From: Hydractinia symbiolongicarpus
Lineage: Eukaryota > Cnidaria > Hydrozoa > Anthoathecata > Hydractiniidae
Reading direction: 5' to 3'
Assembly: GCF_029227915.1 (NCBI RefSeq)
Contig: NC_079879.1
Location: forward strand, 25,360,501 to 25,424,500
DNA length: 64,000 nt
How positions within the stretch are numbered: the stretch's first letter is position 1; each line of letters begins with the position of its first letter. Below, one piece after another: positions 27,301 to 35,600 of the stretch. The notes below the pieces were generated by a model, which did not search any database, was not told where the DNA came from, and was given only the letters and a program-made list of their open reading frames with translations. A program made the translations under genes and the position numbers.

Positions 27301-28240
27301 TATACTCCTAGATTATATATAGCATTTAAATTTAATAGTGTTTTTGTGTTTGTTTTGGATGCTGCTGTAATTGGGAATATTGTTACACACATCACGAGTT
27401 TTCATAGTCATCTTTCATATCAAAAAGTCAAAAAACCCTGGGGACGAGGGTGAACTAGACCTTTAATAGTGAATAATTTTAACATATTTAAAACACCAAG
27501 TCAATTGTTCTTAGAAATCTAAATAAATATCTCAAGAAAGGTCGCTAATAACATCATTAATAAATTTTTAAACATTTTGTAGAAATGCCCTGATTTTCTG
27601 ATTTAAAAGTTACAAATACAATAGCCACCGCTTAGCTCAAAGCTGCAAGGAAAATGGAAATATGTTCAACTAATAGAACTCTCGATAACTCAAAAATTAG
27701 GGATTTGAAAATAAAAATTTGAGTTTACAATAGTTTTTGGTTGTTGAGGTACTTTAAGCGAAAACAAAATTTACCAGGATGATTCTTTTAAGATAATGCG
27801 ATAGACATTGGTCCACCGAGTCCAAATTCGAGTCATCTGAAATATGTGCGAGAAATGTACGTGAGCTAACCGGCCACTTTTGTAAGTTAATGATAGTCGC
27901 AAAAAGTACTATGGGGAGTAAGGAGAAGGAAAACACAAAAAACAATTGGAGGTCCAGTATACTTCTAACTAATCGGCATTAGAATTAAACGGCGATTACG
28001 CTATGTTCATTTTTCGTTGTTTTTTTTTTGACAGGAGCAGAGATAATCGAGACATTACCCTCTCTTCATCCATTGGTCTCGTTGCATAGTGCTATCAATC
28101 AAGCGAAAATGGATGAATTTTTGAACGATATGAAGACAATGGATTGGAAGAGTAGTGTAAATCCTATTTACGAAAATGTTGAAAAAACAAACGAGACGAA
28201 TGTTAACATCATGCGTAATGGAGAAGTTCTATTGATGTGA
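9370..28240 (+). CDS. PPIP5K: Inositol hexakisphosphate / diphosphoinositol-pentakisphosphate kinase (PPIP5K, VIP1 family), 18 exons, 5' end missing
   Basis: Dual-domain cytosolic enzyme of inositol pyrophosphate metabolism. An ATP-grasp kinase makes 1-InsP7 and InsP8, and a histidine-acid-phosphatase-like domain can remove the 1-position pyrophosphate (family knowledge). Exons in continuous frame: 9370-9491, 9953-10191, 10669-11020, 12005-12166, 19520-19839, 20221-20406, 20930-21159, 21654-21775, 22287-22402, 22624-22690, 22975-23270, 23801-23873, 24153-24286, 24622-24736, 26241-26392, 26551-26729, 26785-26901, 28035-28240. They give about 1,060 residues. An acidic leader then TILVGICAM opens the kinase. 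[13 protein letters not shown] (exon 3) and [10 protein letters not shown] (exon 5) are kinase signatures. [12 protein letters not shown] (exon 5), [18 protein letters not shown] (exon 8-9) and [14 protein letters not shown] (exon 14) mark the phosphatase domain. [14 protein letters not shown] near the C-terminus matches the short conserved tail motif of animal PPIP5Ks. The tail is shorter than in vertebrates. Exon 1 begins mid-codon, so an initiator exon lies upstream unless translation starts at the ATG at 9450. Exon 16 can also read through to a TAA at 26735-26737, which may be an alternative end. Confidence 0.95.
9741..9903 (-). mobile_element. tRNA-derived SINE in PPIP5K intron 1
   Basis: On the minus strand the head reads GCGGAGATGGTGTAGTGGTA, an A-box-like segment, and GGTTCGAGTTT, a B-box-like segment, follows about 35 bp later. 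A related copy on the same strand is at 61241-61422, sharing head and 3' body. It lacks the full cloverleaf of a working tRNA gene. Confidence 0.7.
11363..11820. mobile_element. hAT-type MITE, copy 1, with 8-bp TSD AAGCCGAA
   Basis: Terminal inverted repeats contain GAGGGTGCCGATAAGCCGC, and the element is flanked on both sides by AAGCCGAA (11355-11362 and 11821-11828), an 8-bp target duplication typical of hAT elements. Interior is noncoding. A second full copy is at 45192-45649. A left end alone occurs in every 2.6-kb unit of the Harbinger array (for example near 30338). Confidence 0.85.
11891..11965. mobile_element. Small MITE (CCTCGTTCC...GGACACGAGG ends)
   Basis: About 75 bp bounded by AACCTCGTTCCTAGGG and CCCTGGACACGAGGTT, imperfect inverted repeats, same family as 4648-4740. 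It ends only 39 bp before PPIP5K exon 4 (12005). Confidence 0.55.
12353..12457. mobile_element. Small MITE, third copy of the CCTCGTTCC family
   Basis: AACCTCGTTCTTGGGGCTTC on the left and CATGGGCACGAGGAT on the right form diverged inverted ends. Lies in PPIP5K intron 4. The two overlapping minus-strand open frames across it (12287-12593) have no support as genes. Confidence 0.4.
12640..13250 (+). repeat. Old, diverged copy of the first half of the 2.6-kb Harbinger array unit
   Basis: CAGAACATTCCGTGT, CATTTTGTTGGTC, a TGATGGGGAGCTAA-like block and GATGCTACAC match in order the array unit blocks starting near 30063. The match resumes at 13541-13830 after a Penelope-like fragment and again at 18880-19450. 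So PPIP5K intron 4 holds a broken ancestor or relative of the array unit. Confidence 0.65.
13252..13537 (+). mobile_element. 5'-truncated Penelope-like retroelement fragment
   Basis: Nearly identical to 46258-46540: the end of a reading frame ([12 protein letters not shown]...KK, stop), a noncoding stretch, then the block CGATGGGAGAAGGATCTCC followed by GAAACGT. It interrupts the repeat at 12640-13830, which continues on both sides. The assignment rests on the longer copy at 46150. Confidence 0.5.
13845..14436. mobile_element. Minisatellite-bearing dispersed element, copy 1
   Basis: Homologous along its length to 47872-48577. Shared blocks include ACTTTACATGT, CTCATGTCTACATAAAGAA, GTTATTGTTTAA and GATCACGAAGGCTAT, then an internal tandem repeat, then TCTATTGTTTTCAACATGCAA. 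Noncoding. Minisatellite content and a nearby Helentron remnant would fit a Helentron-associated non-autonomous element, but the ends are not defined. Confidence 0.6.
14070..14270. repeat. Minisatellite, 53-bp unit, about 4 copies
   Basis: Unit is built from TTTTAAAATGCGATCTAACG, then AAGCTTTTCTATCGCCG, then TTTTTCGTTCTTAAAG. Repeat starts are spaced about 53 bp. The same unit is amplified at 48115-48440. Confidence 0.85.
14804..15930 (-). pseudogene. Helentron remnant: protease-like domain, PIF1 helicase C-terminus and EEP endonuclease
   Basis: Minus strand, several linked fragments. At about 15470-15800 lies [14 protein letters not shown] then, after a frameshift, [20 protein letters not shown]. 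This resembles the OTU/C76-like cysteine-protease domain carried by cnidarian and fish Helentrons (recollection). At 15368-15440 [20 protein letters not shown] is the diagnostic C-terminal motif of PIF1-like Rep/helicases. An in-frame TGA ([19 protein letters not shown]) interrupts the link to the endonuclease part at 14804-15301, which has [11 protein letters not shown] and LGDFNLN, the metal-site motifs of exonuclease-endonuclease-phosphatase domains. The Rep domain and most of the helicase are missing. The protease-like domain has been brought next to the helicase end, implying a large internal deletion. Dead copy in PPIP5K intron 4. Confidence 0.75.
15978..16019. repeat. Perfect 16-bp-stem hairpin
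   Basis: GATTAGATAGAATACC at 15978-15993 is exactly inverted at 16004-16019 with a 10-nt loop. It lies just outside the Helentron remnant on the side that would be its 5' end. Role unknown. Confidence 0.8.
16966..17093 (+). mobile_element. Short non-autonomous Helitron, copy 3
   Basis: A|TCTATATTATAATACCCG at the 5' end, TCTGTCTGTCTGTC after it, AACCCGTGGA and a decayed hairpin near the 3' end, then CGACTAG|T. 128 bp, noncoding, in PPIP5K intron 4. Confidence 0.7.
18880..19450 (+). repeat. Diverged copy of the second half of the 2.6-kb array unit
   Basis: CAATAATTAAACAACCT, GTAAAATTGTATTCTT, CATGTACCATCAGCATTTTC and TAATGACGGAAATCTT match blocks of the array unit near 31270-31770 in the same order. 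It ends about 70 bp before PPIP5K exon 5 (19520). Confidence 0.65.
20684..20735. repeat. Two adjacent hairpins in a PPIP5K intron
   Basis: AAATATTTATTCGT is inverted with one mismatch one base later (20684-20712). Two bases on, GTACCTTAA-AGA-TTAAGGTAC forms a perfect 9-bp stem (20715-20735). Noncoding and of unknown significance. Confidence 0.6.
24899..25249 (-). mobile_element. tRNA-derived SINE, second family, in PPIP5K intron 14
   Basis: On the minus strand it starts near GGTGGAGCCGTAGATTAGTG (A-box-like) with TGTTCGATTCCTC (B-box-like) downstream, a body of about 250 bp, and a 3' tail of ATCT tetranucleotides (CTATCTATCTATCT, 24899-24914). Distinct from the GCGGAGATGG family at 9741. The open frame 24913-25146 across it is fortuitous. 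Confidence 0.7.
25320..26090. repeat. Intronic sequence with TGACGTCATC motifs, probable decayed repeat
   Basis: Several GACGTCATC or GACCTCATC words (near 25469, 25688, 25777, 25899) in otherwise noncoding intron. Similar GACATCATC/GACGTCAGC words occur at 16580-16860. Probably fragments of one repeat family; boundaries not seen. Confidence 0.3.
26097..26213 (+). mobile_element. Short non-autonomous Helitron, copy 4, decayed 3' end
   Basis: A|TCCATATTATAATACTCAC start matches copy 3. The 3' part has the GGGTGGAATTTTGCACG hairpin remnant and CGTTAACGAC but lacks an intact CTAG end. It ends 27 bp before PPIP5K exon 15 (26241). Confidence 0.5.
27222..27278 (+). other. Possible optional PPIP5K exon
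   Basis: A 57-nt segment after CCACTTTAG and before a weak GTCTGT donor would keep frame between exons 17 and 18, encoding [18 protein letters not shown]. No strong homology; the direct 26901-to-28035 junction is equally in frame. Confidence 0.15.
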
Positions 28241-28980
28241 ATTATATAAAAGACTATCATAGCGATTACAATACAAGAGATTCCTTAACACAGGGATTAA
28301 TTTGGACAGAATCAGTTTTCGTGAAATGTCAATATTAATGAAATCTCTCGACTACTACCAGCCTAAAATTTAGAACCTCATTAGTTTTAAAATTAAATTA
28401 GAGGAAAATTTACTTTTTGAATTCAGCCATTTAAAGTTACTTAAAACTTGATTCCTGATCTATTGAGTTCGTGTTATTTCCTGCAGCCATGTCTGTTTAT
28501 GCATTGAGGTTGACCTTTTCTCAACGTTTTATTTTATGATTTTTGTAATATATAGCTGGTTTGGCAAAGAAAAAAGCTAAGCTTTTTTTAACTCAAGCCT
28601 TATATATTTGATTGTTTGCCAGGTAGCACAACCTCGTCCCCAACCTATTTGCTTTCAGGTACCTAAAAATTAAACCAGTTGCCATTTATTAAACCCACCA
28701 AAATATACATAATAATCAGCAAAAATTTACTATCGCCTGAAAAATTTTTGCGTGTAACCGTGGCATTATAGCCCACAAAGTATACACATTTTTGTGAGCT
28801 ATAAGTTTAATACCCTTGTCCCTCTTTTTATCATTTGCGTGGTTTCTTTGTAAAAATAGTTGAATAATACATTATCGTTTTTTGTAAGTAACCCATAAAG
28901 ATATTGTAAGCATGTAAGATTTTCATAAGTGTACTGAGGCTGACAAAAATACTTACTATGATGCCTAGAAATAAAGAAAG
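28241..28980 (+). other. Probable PPIP5K 3' UTR with hairpin and poly(A) signal
   Basis: After the TGA at 28238-28240 there is no further coding sequence. TATAGCCCACAAA (28767-28779) and TTTGTGAGCTATA (28791-28803) form a 12-of-13-bp stem. An AATAAA hexamer at 28970-28975 is a candidate polyadenylation signal. Extent is inferred. Confidence 0.4.
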
Positions 28981-29142
28981 TAAAATCAGTCCGTTCTCCA
29001 TTTCCTACCGTTGTCCTTACATTTGGAATAGTTTTTGTACCAGTTTCGGAGAATATATAGCTATAAAGAGCCCGCAGGTAACTGATTTCCGCCGGCGAAG
29101 GCGGAATCTTTAATATCGCCTGGGAAGATAGAGAGAGAGATA

Positions 29143-29190
29143 AGCTTGGTTCTCACTATGGGCTAACGATGAGCTAACCATAGTGCGCAT
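29143..29190 (+). repeat. Left terminal inverted repeat of the Harbinger element
   Basis: 48 bp, exactly matched in inverse at 42918-42965. Contains CTATGGGCTAACGATGAGC. Related CGTTAGC words recur just inside (29260-29277), perhaps sub-terminal transposase sites. Confidence 0.95.
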
Positions 29191-29394
29191 CATGCGCTAA
29201 GACCTTAGCCCATAGTGTGAACGTAAAAGTACCTGCTTAGCTCTTCGCTAAACTCTTCGTTAGCTCATCGTTAGCCGATTTTTTAAAATCAAAATTTCTT
29301 GATATTTTTTTTTCGGCTAACAGTGAGATAAGCTCACTTTCAGCGATCTTCAAAGGAAGCCGACATAAATCGTGCTCAAAGCGATTTACTTTTT

Positions 29395-29610
29395 GCGCCC
29401 CGCCGAAGGGGCGCACATTTAGTGGACCGCGGGTATATAGTGTTTGTTGCGCCCCGCCGAAGGGGCGCACATTTAGTGGACCGCGGGTATATAGTGTTTG
29501 TTGCGCCCCGCCGAAGGGGCGCACATTTAGTGGACCGCGGGTATATAGTGTTTGTTGCGCCCCGCCGAAGGGGCGCACATTTAGTGGACCGCGGGTATAT
29601 AGTGTTTGTT
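29395..29610. repeat. GC-rich minisatellite, 4 x 54 bp, each with a 7-bp hairpin
   Basis: Unit starts at 29395, 29449, 29503 and 29557. Each contains GCGCCCC-GCCGAA-GGGGCGC (stem-loop), then ACATTTAGTGG, ACCGCGGG and TATATAGTGTTTGTT. Strikingly GC-rich in AT-rich DNA. One further unit sits at the junction of array units 2 and 3 (34875-34928), where only the loop has changed (ACCGAA). The long proline/arginine-rich open frames across the block (29237-29744, three frames) are by-products of the repeat. Confidence 0.95.
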
Positions 29611-32600
29611 TTATGTATGGGAGAAGTTTTTTTCTTACTCTCAACTTCGCGGGGGAACTTCGGCTCGAACATCCAACCTAGGTTTGATATAACACAACCT
29701 GTGTGTTTGGTACCATCAAGACAAAAATAACACTGATCGAGCAAAACTTATCTTGTCTCGGTTTCTTTGTTGTCTCTGAAGATTTGACTGCCATAAAAAA
29801 TATTAATCGAGATTCTTTTGTTATGTTAATTTAAAGCTTTGTAATATTGTCTCGTTTAATATGCTTAAATGTCACTGCAGCCCACGTGAATTTATCTTCA
29901 AGAAAAGGTTTGTTTTTCTTTGTCCAAGTTGTTTCGAAACTTGTTAACAGTAAGTAGAAGGATTACTTATATTTTATATGAAATTAAACTCAGAACGGTT
30001 TATGGCGTTGATCCAAAGGCCGCAATTTATAAATGCATCACAAGTTAAAGTCAATCAAGAACAGAACATTCCGTGTATGGCCATGACTAAAACTGCTCGC
30101 ATTTTGTTGGTCTTCCCTTCCCGATGGTCTGGCTTGTCGTAATAGCTTTAATGATGTAGCTAGGGAGCTAAATACTTATTTTTAAATTCTTGCATTTTAT
30201 AAGTTAATAGTCGTAAAACTACTCTCACTTGTACTACAGCTATCAAGCTAGAACTGCACAAAATAGTGCTTTCATTAGAGTCCCTTTTTTCAGAAGCAAC
30301 AAAAAACTTTTATCCTGCCCTGTGTAATTTTATCAACGAGGGTGCTGATAAGCCACATACACCGTAAAAAGTATAGGCGTTTTGGGTGAGTAAAATAACT
30401 TCTAAAGGAACCTTTGTGAGGCTGCTATCATGTATTCTTGCGGTCAGAATGTTCTCCTTCGTTGCTATCCGATGGAGAACAAAGTGGACTTTTCACGGTC
30501 AAACCTTCAAAGTAGCAACCTTACTTAAACAGAATTTACAAGTAAAACGTCGTTAAAATGTCAAGCAGTATCTAAAACATATTAAAGATTTGACTAAAAA
30601 AAAAAAAATTCCTTGAAAAATCCAGTATTGTATTTATGAAGATTTCACCACAAAAACATTAATTACGGCATTTGTACCCCATTTCATAATGGCTGCCCGT
30701 GATTGGTTGACACAAATCAGACCGCAAGAATATATATAAAAAGATATTTGTTGAATCATGAAAAAATATTGTTGTTCATTGCACGCAACAGTCAAGTTGA
30801 ACTGATAAATTAACCAATAACATAACATAGTTAGCCCTTGCAGTACAACTAGACGCTACCCACAGTATGTTACAGGTTTCTTTGTTTTCTTCCCTTTTTT
30901 ATGTTTTTTCTTGAAATTATAAATGATGTTGTTGATTTATCAAATCTGACAAATTTATTAATTGAGTGTCTACCCTTTTTTGTATCAACTTGTTCAATTC
31001 AATTCGAAAACAATGACCAATCAATTTCCTCGATAATAAACAATCAAATTTGTAAAATTCAATAAATCGATTTCAACAAAATAAGTCCTGTATTGTCCAC
31101 AGGTTTGAAAATCTTGTATCGCCTGCTTAATATTATACTTGTTTAACAATGATATCAAAGCCAGCTTGACTAAATTTATATATATATTTTTATTTATATA
31201 GTATACCTTTTGTGTATCACATGGCATTGATTTGTATCTTTTTAATAAATTCTAACTTTAAATCAGATAAGTAGACAATAATTAAACAACCTAGTATTAA
31301 TTCAGTTCTGGTAAAATTGTATTCTTCTTTCTCAATTTTAAATATACTTTCTTTTTCAGATCATTTGTTATGAAACCATGCACCATCAGCATTTTCGAAA
31401 AATCTTCAACGAGAGAAATTTTTAAGGATTTTATTGGTAACTTAACAGAGTAATAATTCATTGAAATTGAAATTGTTCAGAAGTTATTATATATATTCGA
31501 ATCGTGAAGTTCATACATAGCAATCCTGCATCCTGGAATTTTCGAGATCAGTTATAAAAAAATCCAGTTAAAGTTTTAACTATTGTTTTAGAATATATAC
31601 TATATATATGTAAAAAAAAAATTATTTTTTATTTATCAAGTTGTATTTTACGCAATAATAATTGAGAATTAGGATACTTATGATGTGTTTATATACCCCA
31701 TTGTTCTCCGTTTTAAAGTCTACTTCAAATTTTAGAATCTTTTAGGCTAATGACGGAAATCTTCAAGTCGCAGGGCTTCTTATTTAAAAATTTTCCCCTG
31801 GGCAATAAGCTTATTCACAAGCCTCTATGCAATTCCGTACTGCATTTCTATCATATTCGTCATATTTGGCGGAAAATGTTTCAGCAGAATAGCTTTCAGA
31901 CACAATTTGTTATTACAGCACAAGAATTTTTGGAGTTTGGATAAGTCATAAATGTATGAGTAAGTCTTTTGAACGAATTTTAACCAAAAATCAAAAGCAA
32001 TGATTACGTGAAATTACACAACAAGAAGGCTAGAGGCGTTTAAAGTGTACATATATTTAATCAAGATCTAACTTTATAGATAGAGCCTTAGCCAAATGTG
32101 AAAATAACGAAAATAATAAGTTCTAACACTGCAGTTTTTATAAATTTCAAACGTCCACCATTTTCCATTTTAATTTTAAATCCCGTTCTAAATTTAAATG
32201 TTTGAAATCGTTATTAGTAATTCGGGGCGCATTAGTGGTAACTATGGCTAGTTTTATGTATGGGAGAAGTTTTTTTCTTACTCTCAACTTCGCGGGCGAA
32301 CTTCGGCTCGAACATCCAACCTAGGTTTGATATAACACAACCTGTGTGTTTGGTACCATCAAGACAAAAATAACACTGATCGAGCAAAACTTATCTTGTC
32401 TCGGTTTCTTTGTTGTCTCTGAAGATTTAACCGCCATAAAAAATATTAATCGAGATTCTTTTGTTATGTTAATTTAAAGCTTTGTAATATTGTCTCGTTT
32501 AATATGCTTAAATGTCACTGCAGCCCACGTGAATTTATCTTCAAGAAAAGGTTTGTTTTTCTTTGTCCAAGTTGTTTCGAAACTTGTTAACAGTAAGTAG

Positions 32601-35600
32601 AAGGATTACTTATATTTTATATGAAATTAAACTCAGAACGGTTTATGGCGTTGATCCAAAGGCCGCAATTTATAAATGCATCACAATTTAAAGTCAATCA
32701 AGAACAGAACATTCCGTGTATGGCCATGACTAAAACTGCTTGCATTTTGTTGGTCTTCCCTTCCCGATGGTCTGGCTTGTCGTAATAGCTTTAATGATGT
32801 AGCTAGGGAGCTAAATACTTATTTTTAAATTCTTGCATTTTATAAGTTAATAGTCGTAAAACTACTCTCACTTGTACTACAGCTATCAAGCTAGAACTGC
32901 ACAAAATAGTGCTTTCATTAGAGTCCCTTTTTTCAGAAGCAACAAAAAACTTTTATCCTGCCCTGTGTAATTTTATCAACGAGGGTGCTGATAAGCCACA
33001 TACACCGTAAAAAGTATAGGCGTTTTGGGTGAGTAAAATAACTTCTAAAGGAACCTTTGTGAGGCTGCTATCATGTATTCTTGCGGTCAGAATGTTCTCC
33101 TTCGTTGCTATCCGATGGAGAACAAAGTGGACTTTTCACGGTCAAACCTTCAAAGTAGCAACCTTACTTAAACAGAATTTACAAGTAAAACGTCGTTAAA
33201 ATGTCGCAAAATGGCAAAAATTAAGCAGTATCTAAAACATATTAAAGATTTGACTAAAAAAAAAGAATTCCTTGAAAAATCCAGTATTGTATTTATGAAG
33301 ATTTCACCACAAAAACATTAATTACGGCATTTGTACCCCATTTCATAATGGCTGCCCGTGATTGGTTGACACGAATCAGACCGCAAGAATATATATAAAA
33401 AGATATTTGTTGAATCATGAAAAAATATTGTTGTTCATTGCACGGAACAGTCAAGTTGAACTGATAAATTAACCAATAACATAACATAGTTAGCCCTTGC
33501 AGTACAACTAGACGCTACCCACAGTATGTTACAGGTTTCTTTGTTTTCTTCCCTTTTTTTATGTTTTTTCTTGAAATTATAAATGATGTTGTTGATTTAT
33601 CAAATCTGACAAATTTATTAATTGAGTGTCTACCCTTTTTTGTATCAACTTGTTCAATTCAATTCGAAAACAATGACCAATCAATAAATCGATTTCAACA
33701 AAATAAGTCCTGTATTGTCCACAGGTTTGAAAATCTTGTATCGCCTGCTTAATATTATACTTGTTTAACAATGATATCAAAGCCAGCTTGACTAAATTTA
33801 TATATATATTTTTATTTATATAGTATACCTTTTGTGTATCACATGGCGTTGATTTGTATCTTTTTAATAAATTCTAACTTTAAATCAGATAAGTAGACAA
33901 TAATTAAACAACCTAGTATTAATTCAGTTCTGGTAAAATTGTATTCTTCTTTCTTAATTTTAAATATACTTTCTTTTTCAGATCATTTGTTATGAAACCA
34001 TGCACCATCAGCAGTTTCGAAAAATCTTCAAGGAGAGAAATTTTTAAGGATTTTATTGGTAACTTAACAGAGTAATAATTCATTGAAATTGAAATTGTTC
34101 AGAAGTTATTATATATATTCGAATCGTGAAGTTCATACATAGCAATCCTGCATCCTGGAATTTTCGAGATCAGTTATAAAAAAATCCAGTTAAAGTTTTA
34201 ACTATTGTTTTAGAATATATACTATATATATGTAAAAAAAAATTATTTTTTATTTATCAAGTTGTATTTTACGCAATAATAATTGAGAATTAGGATACTT
34301 ATGATGTGTTTATATACCCCATTGTTCTCCGTTTTAAAGTCTACTTCAAATTTCAGAATCTTTTAGGCTAATGACGGAAATCTTCAAGTCGCAGGGCTTC
34401 TTATTTAAAAATTTTCCCCTGGGCAATAAGCTTATTCACAAGCCTCTATGCAATTCCGTACTGCATTTCTATCATATTCGTCATATTTGGCGGAAAATGT
34501 TTCAGCAGAATAGCTTTCAGACACAATTTGTTATTACAGCACAAGAATTTTTGGAGATTTGATAAGTCAAAAATGTATGCGTAAGTCTTTTGAACGAATT
34601 TTAACCAAAAATCAAAAGCAATGATTACGTGAAATTACACAACAAGAAGGCTAGAGGCGTTTAAAGTGTACATATATTTAATCAAGATCTAACTTTATAG
34701 ATAGAGCCTTAGCCAAATGTGAAAATAACGAAAATAATAAGTTCTAACACTGCAGTTTTTATAGATTTCAAACGTCCACCATTTTCCATTTTAATTTTAA
34801 ATCCCGTTCTAAATTTGAATGTTTGAAATCGTTATTAGTAATTCGGGGCGCATTAGTGGTAACTATGGCTAGTTGCGCCCCACCGAAGGGGCGCACATTT
34901 AGTGGACCGCGGGTATATAGTGTTTGTGTTGTGTATGGCAAAAAAATTTTCCACTCTTTACTTCGCGGGGGAACTTCGGCTCGAACATCCAACCTAGGTT
35001 TGATATAACACAACCTGTGTGTTTGGTACCATCAAGACAAAAATAACACTGATCGAGCAAAACTTATCTTGTCTCGGTTTCTTTGTTGTCTCTGAAGATT
35101 TGACTGCCATAAAAAATATTAATCGAGATTCTTTTGTTATGTTAATTTAAAGCTTTGTAATATTGTCTCGTTTAATATGCTTAAATGTCACTGCAGCCCA
35201 CGTGAATTTATCTTCAAGAAAAGGTTTGTTTTTCTTTGTCTAAGTTGTTTCGAAACTTGTTAACAGTAAGTAGAAGGATTACTTATATTTTATATGAAAT
35301 TAAACTCAGAACGGTTTATGGCGTTGATCCAAAGGCCGCAATTTATAAATGCATCACAATTTAAAGTCAATCAAGAACAGAACATTCCGTGTATGGCCAT
35401 GACTAAAACTGCTTGCATTTTGTTGGTCTTCCCTTCCCGATGGTCTGGCTTGTCGTAATAGCTTTAATGATGTAGCTAGGGAGCTAAATACTTATTTTTA
35501 AATTCTTGCATTTTATAAGTTAATAGTCGTAAAACTACTCTCACTTGTACTACAGCTATCAAGCTAGAACTGCACAAAATAGTGCTTTCATTAGAGTCCC

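Noticed and set aside
29395-29610. CRISPR-like array of evenly spaced repeats
   Set aside because: Whole 54-bp units are identical with no unique spacers, and the context is animal DNA.
29237-29744. Three overlapping 100-135-aa open frames on both strands with perfect internal repeats
   Set aside because: All are frames through the 4 x 54-bp GC-rich minisatellite; open on both strands only because 54 is divisible by 3.
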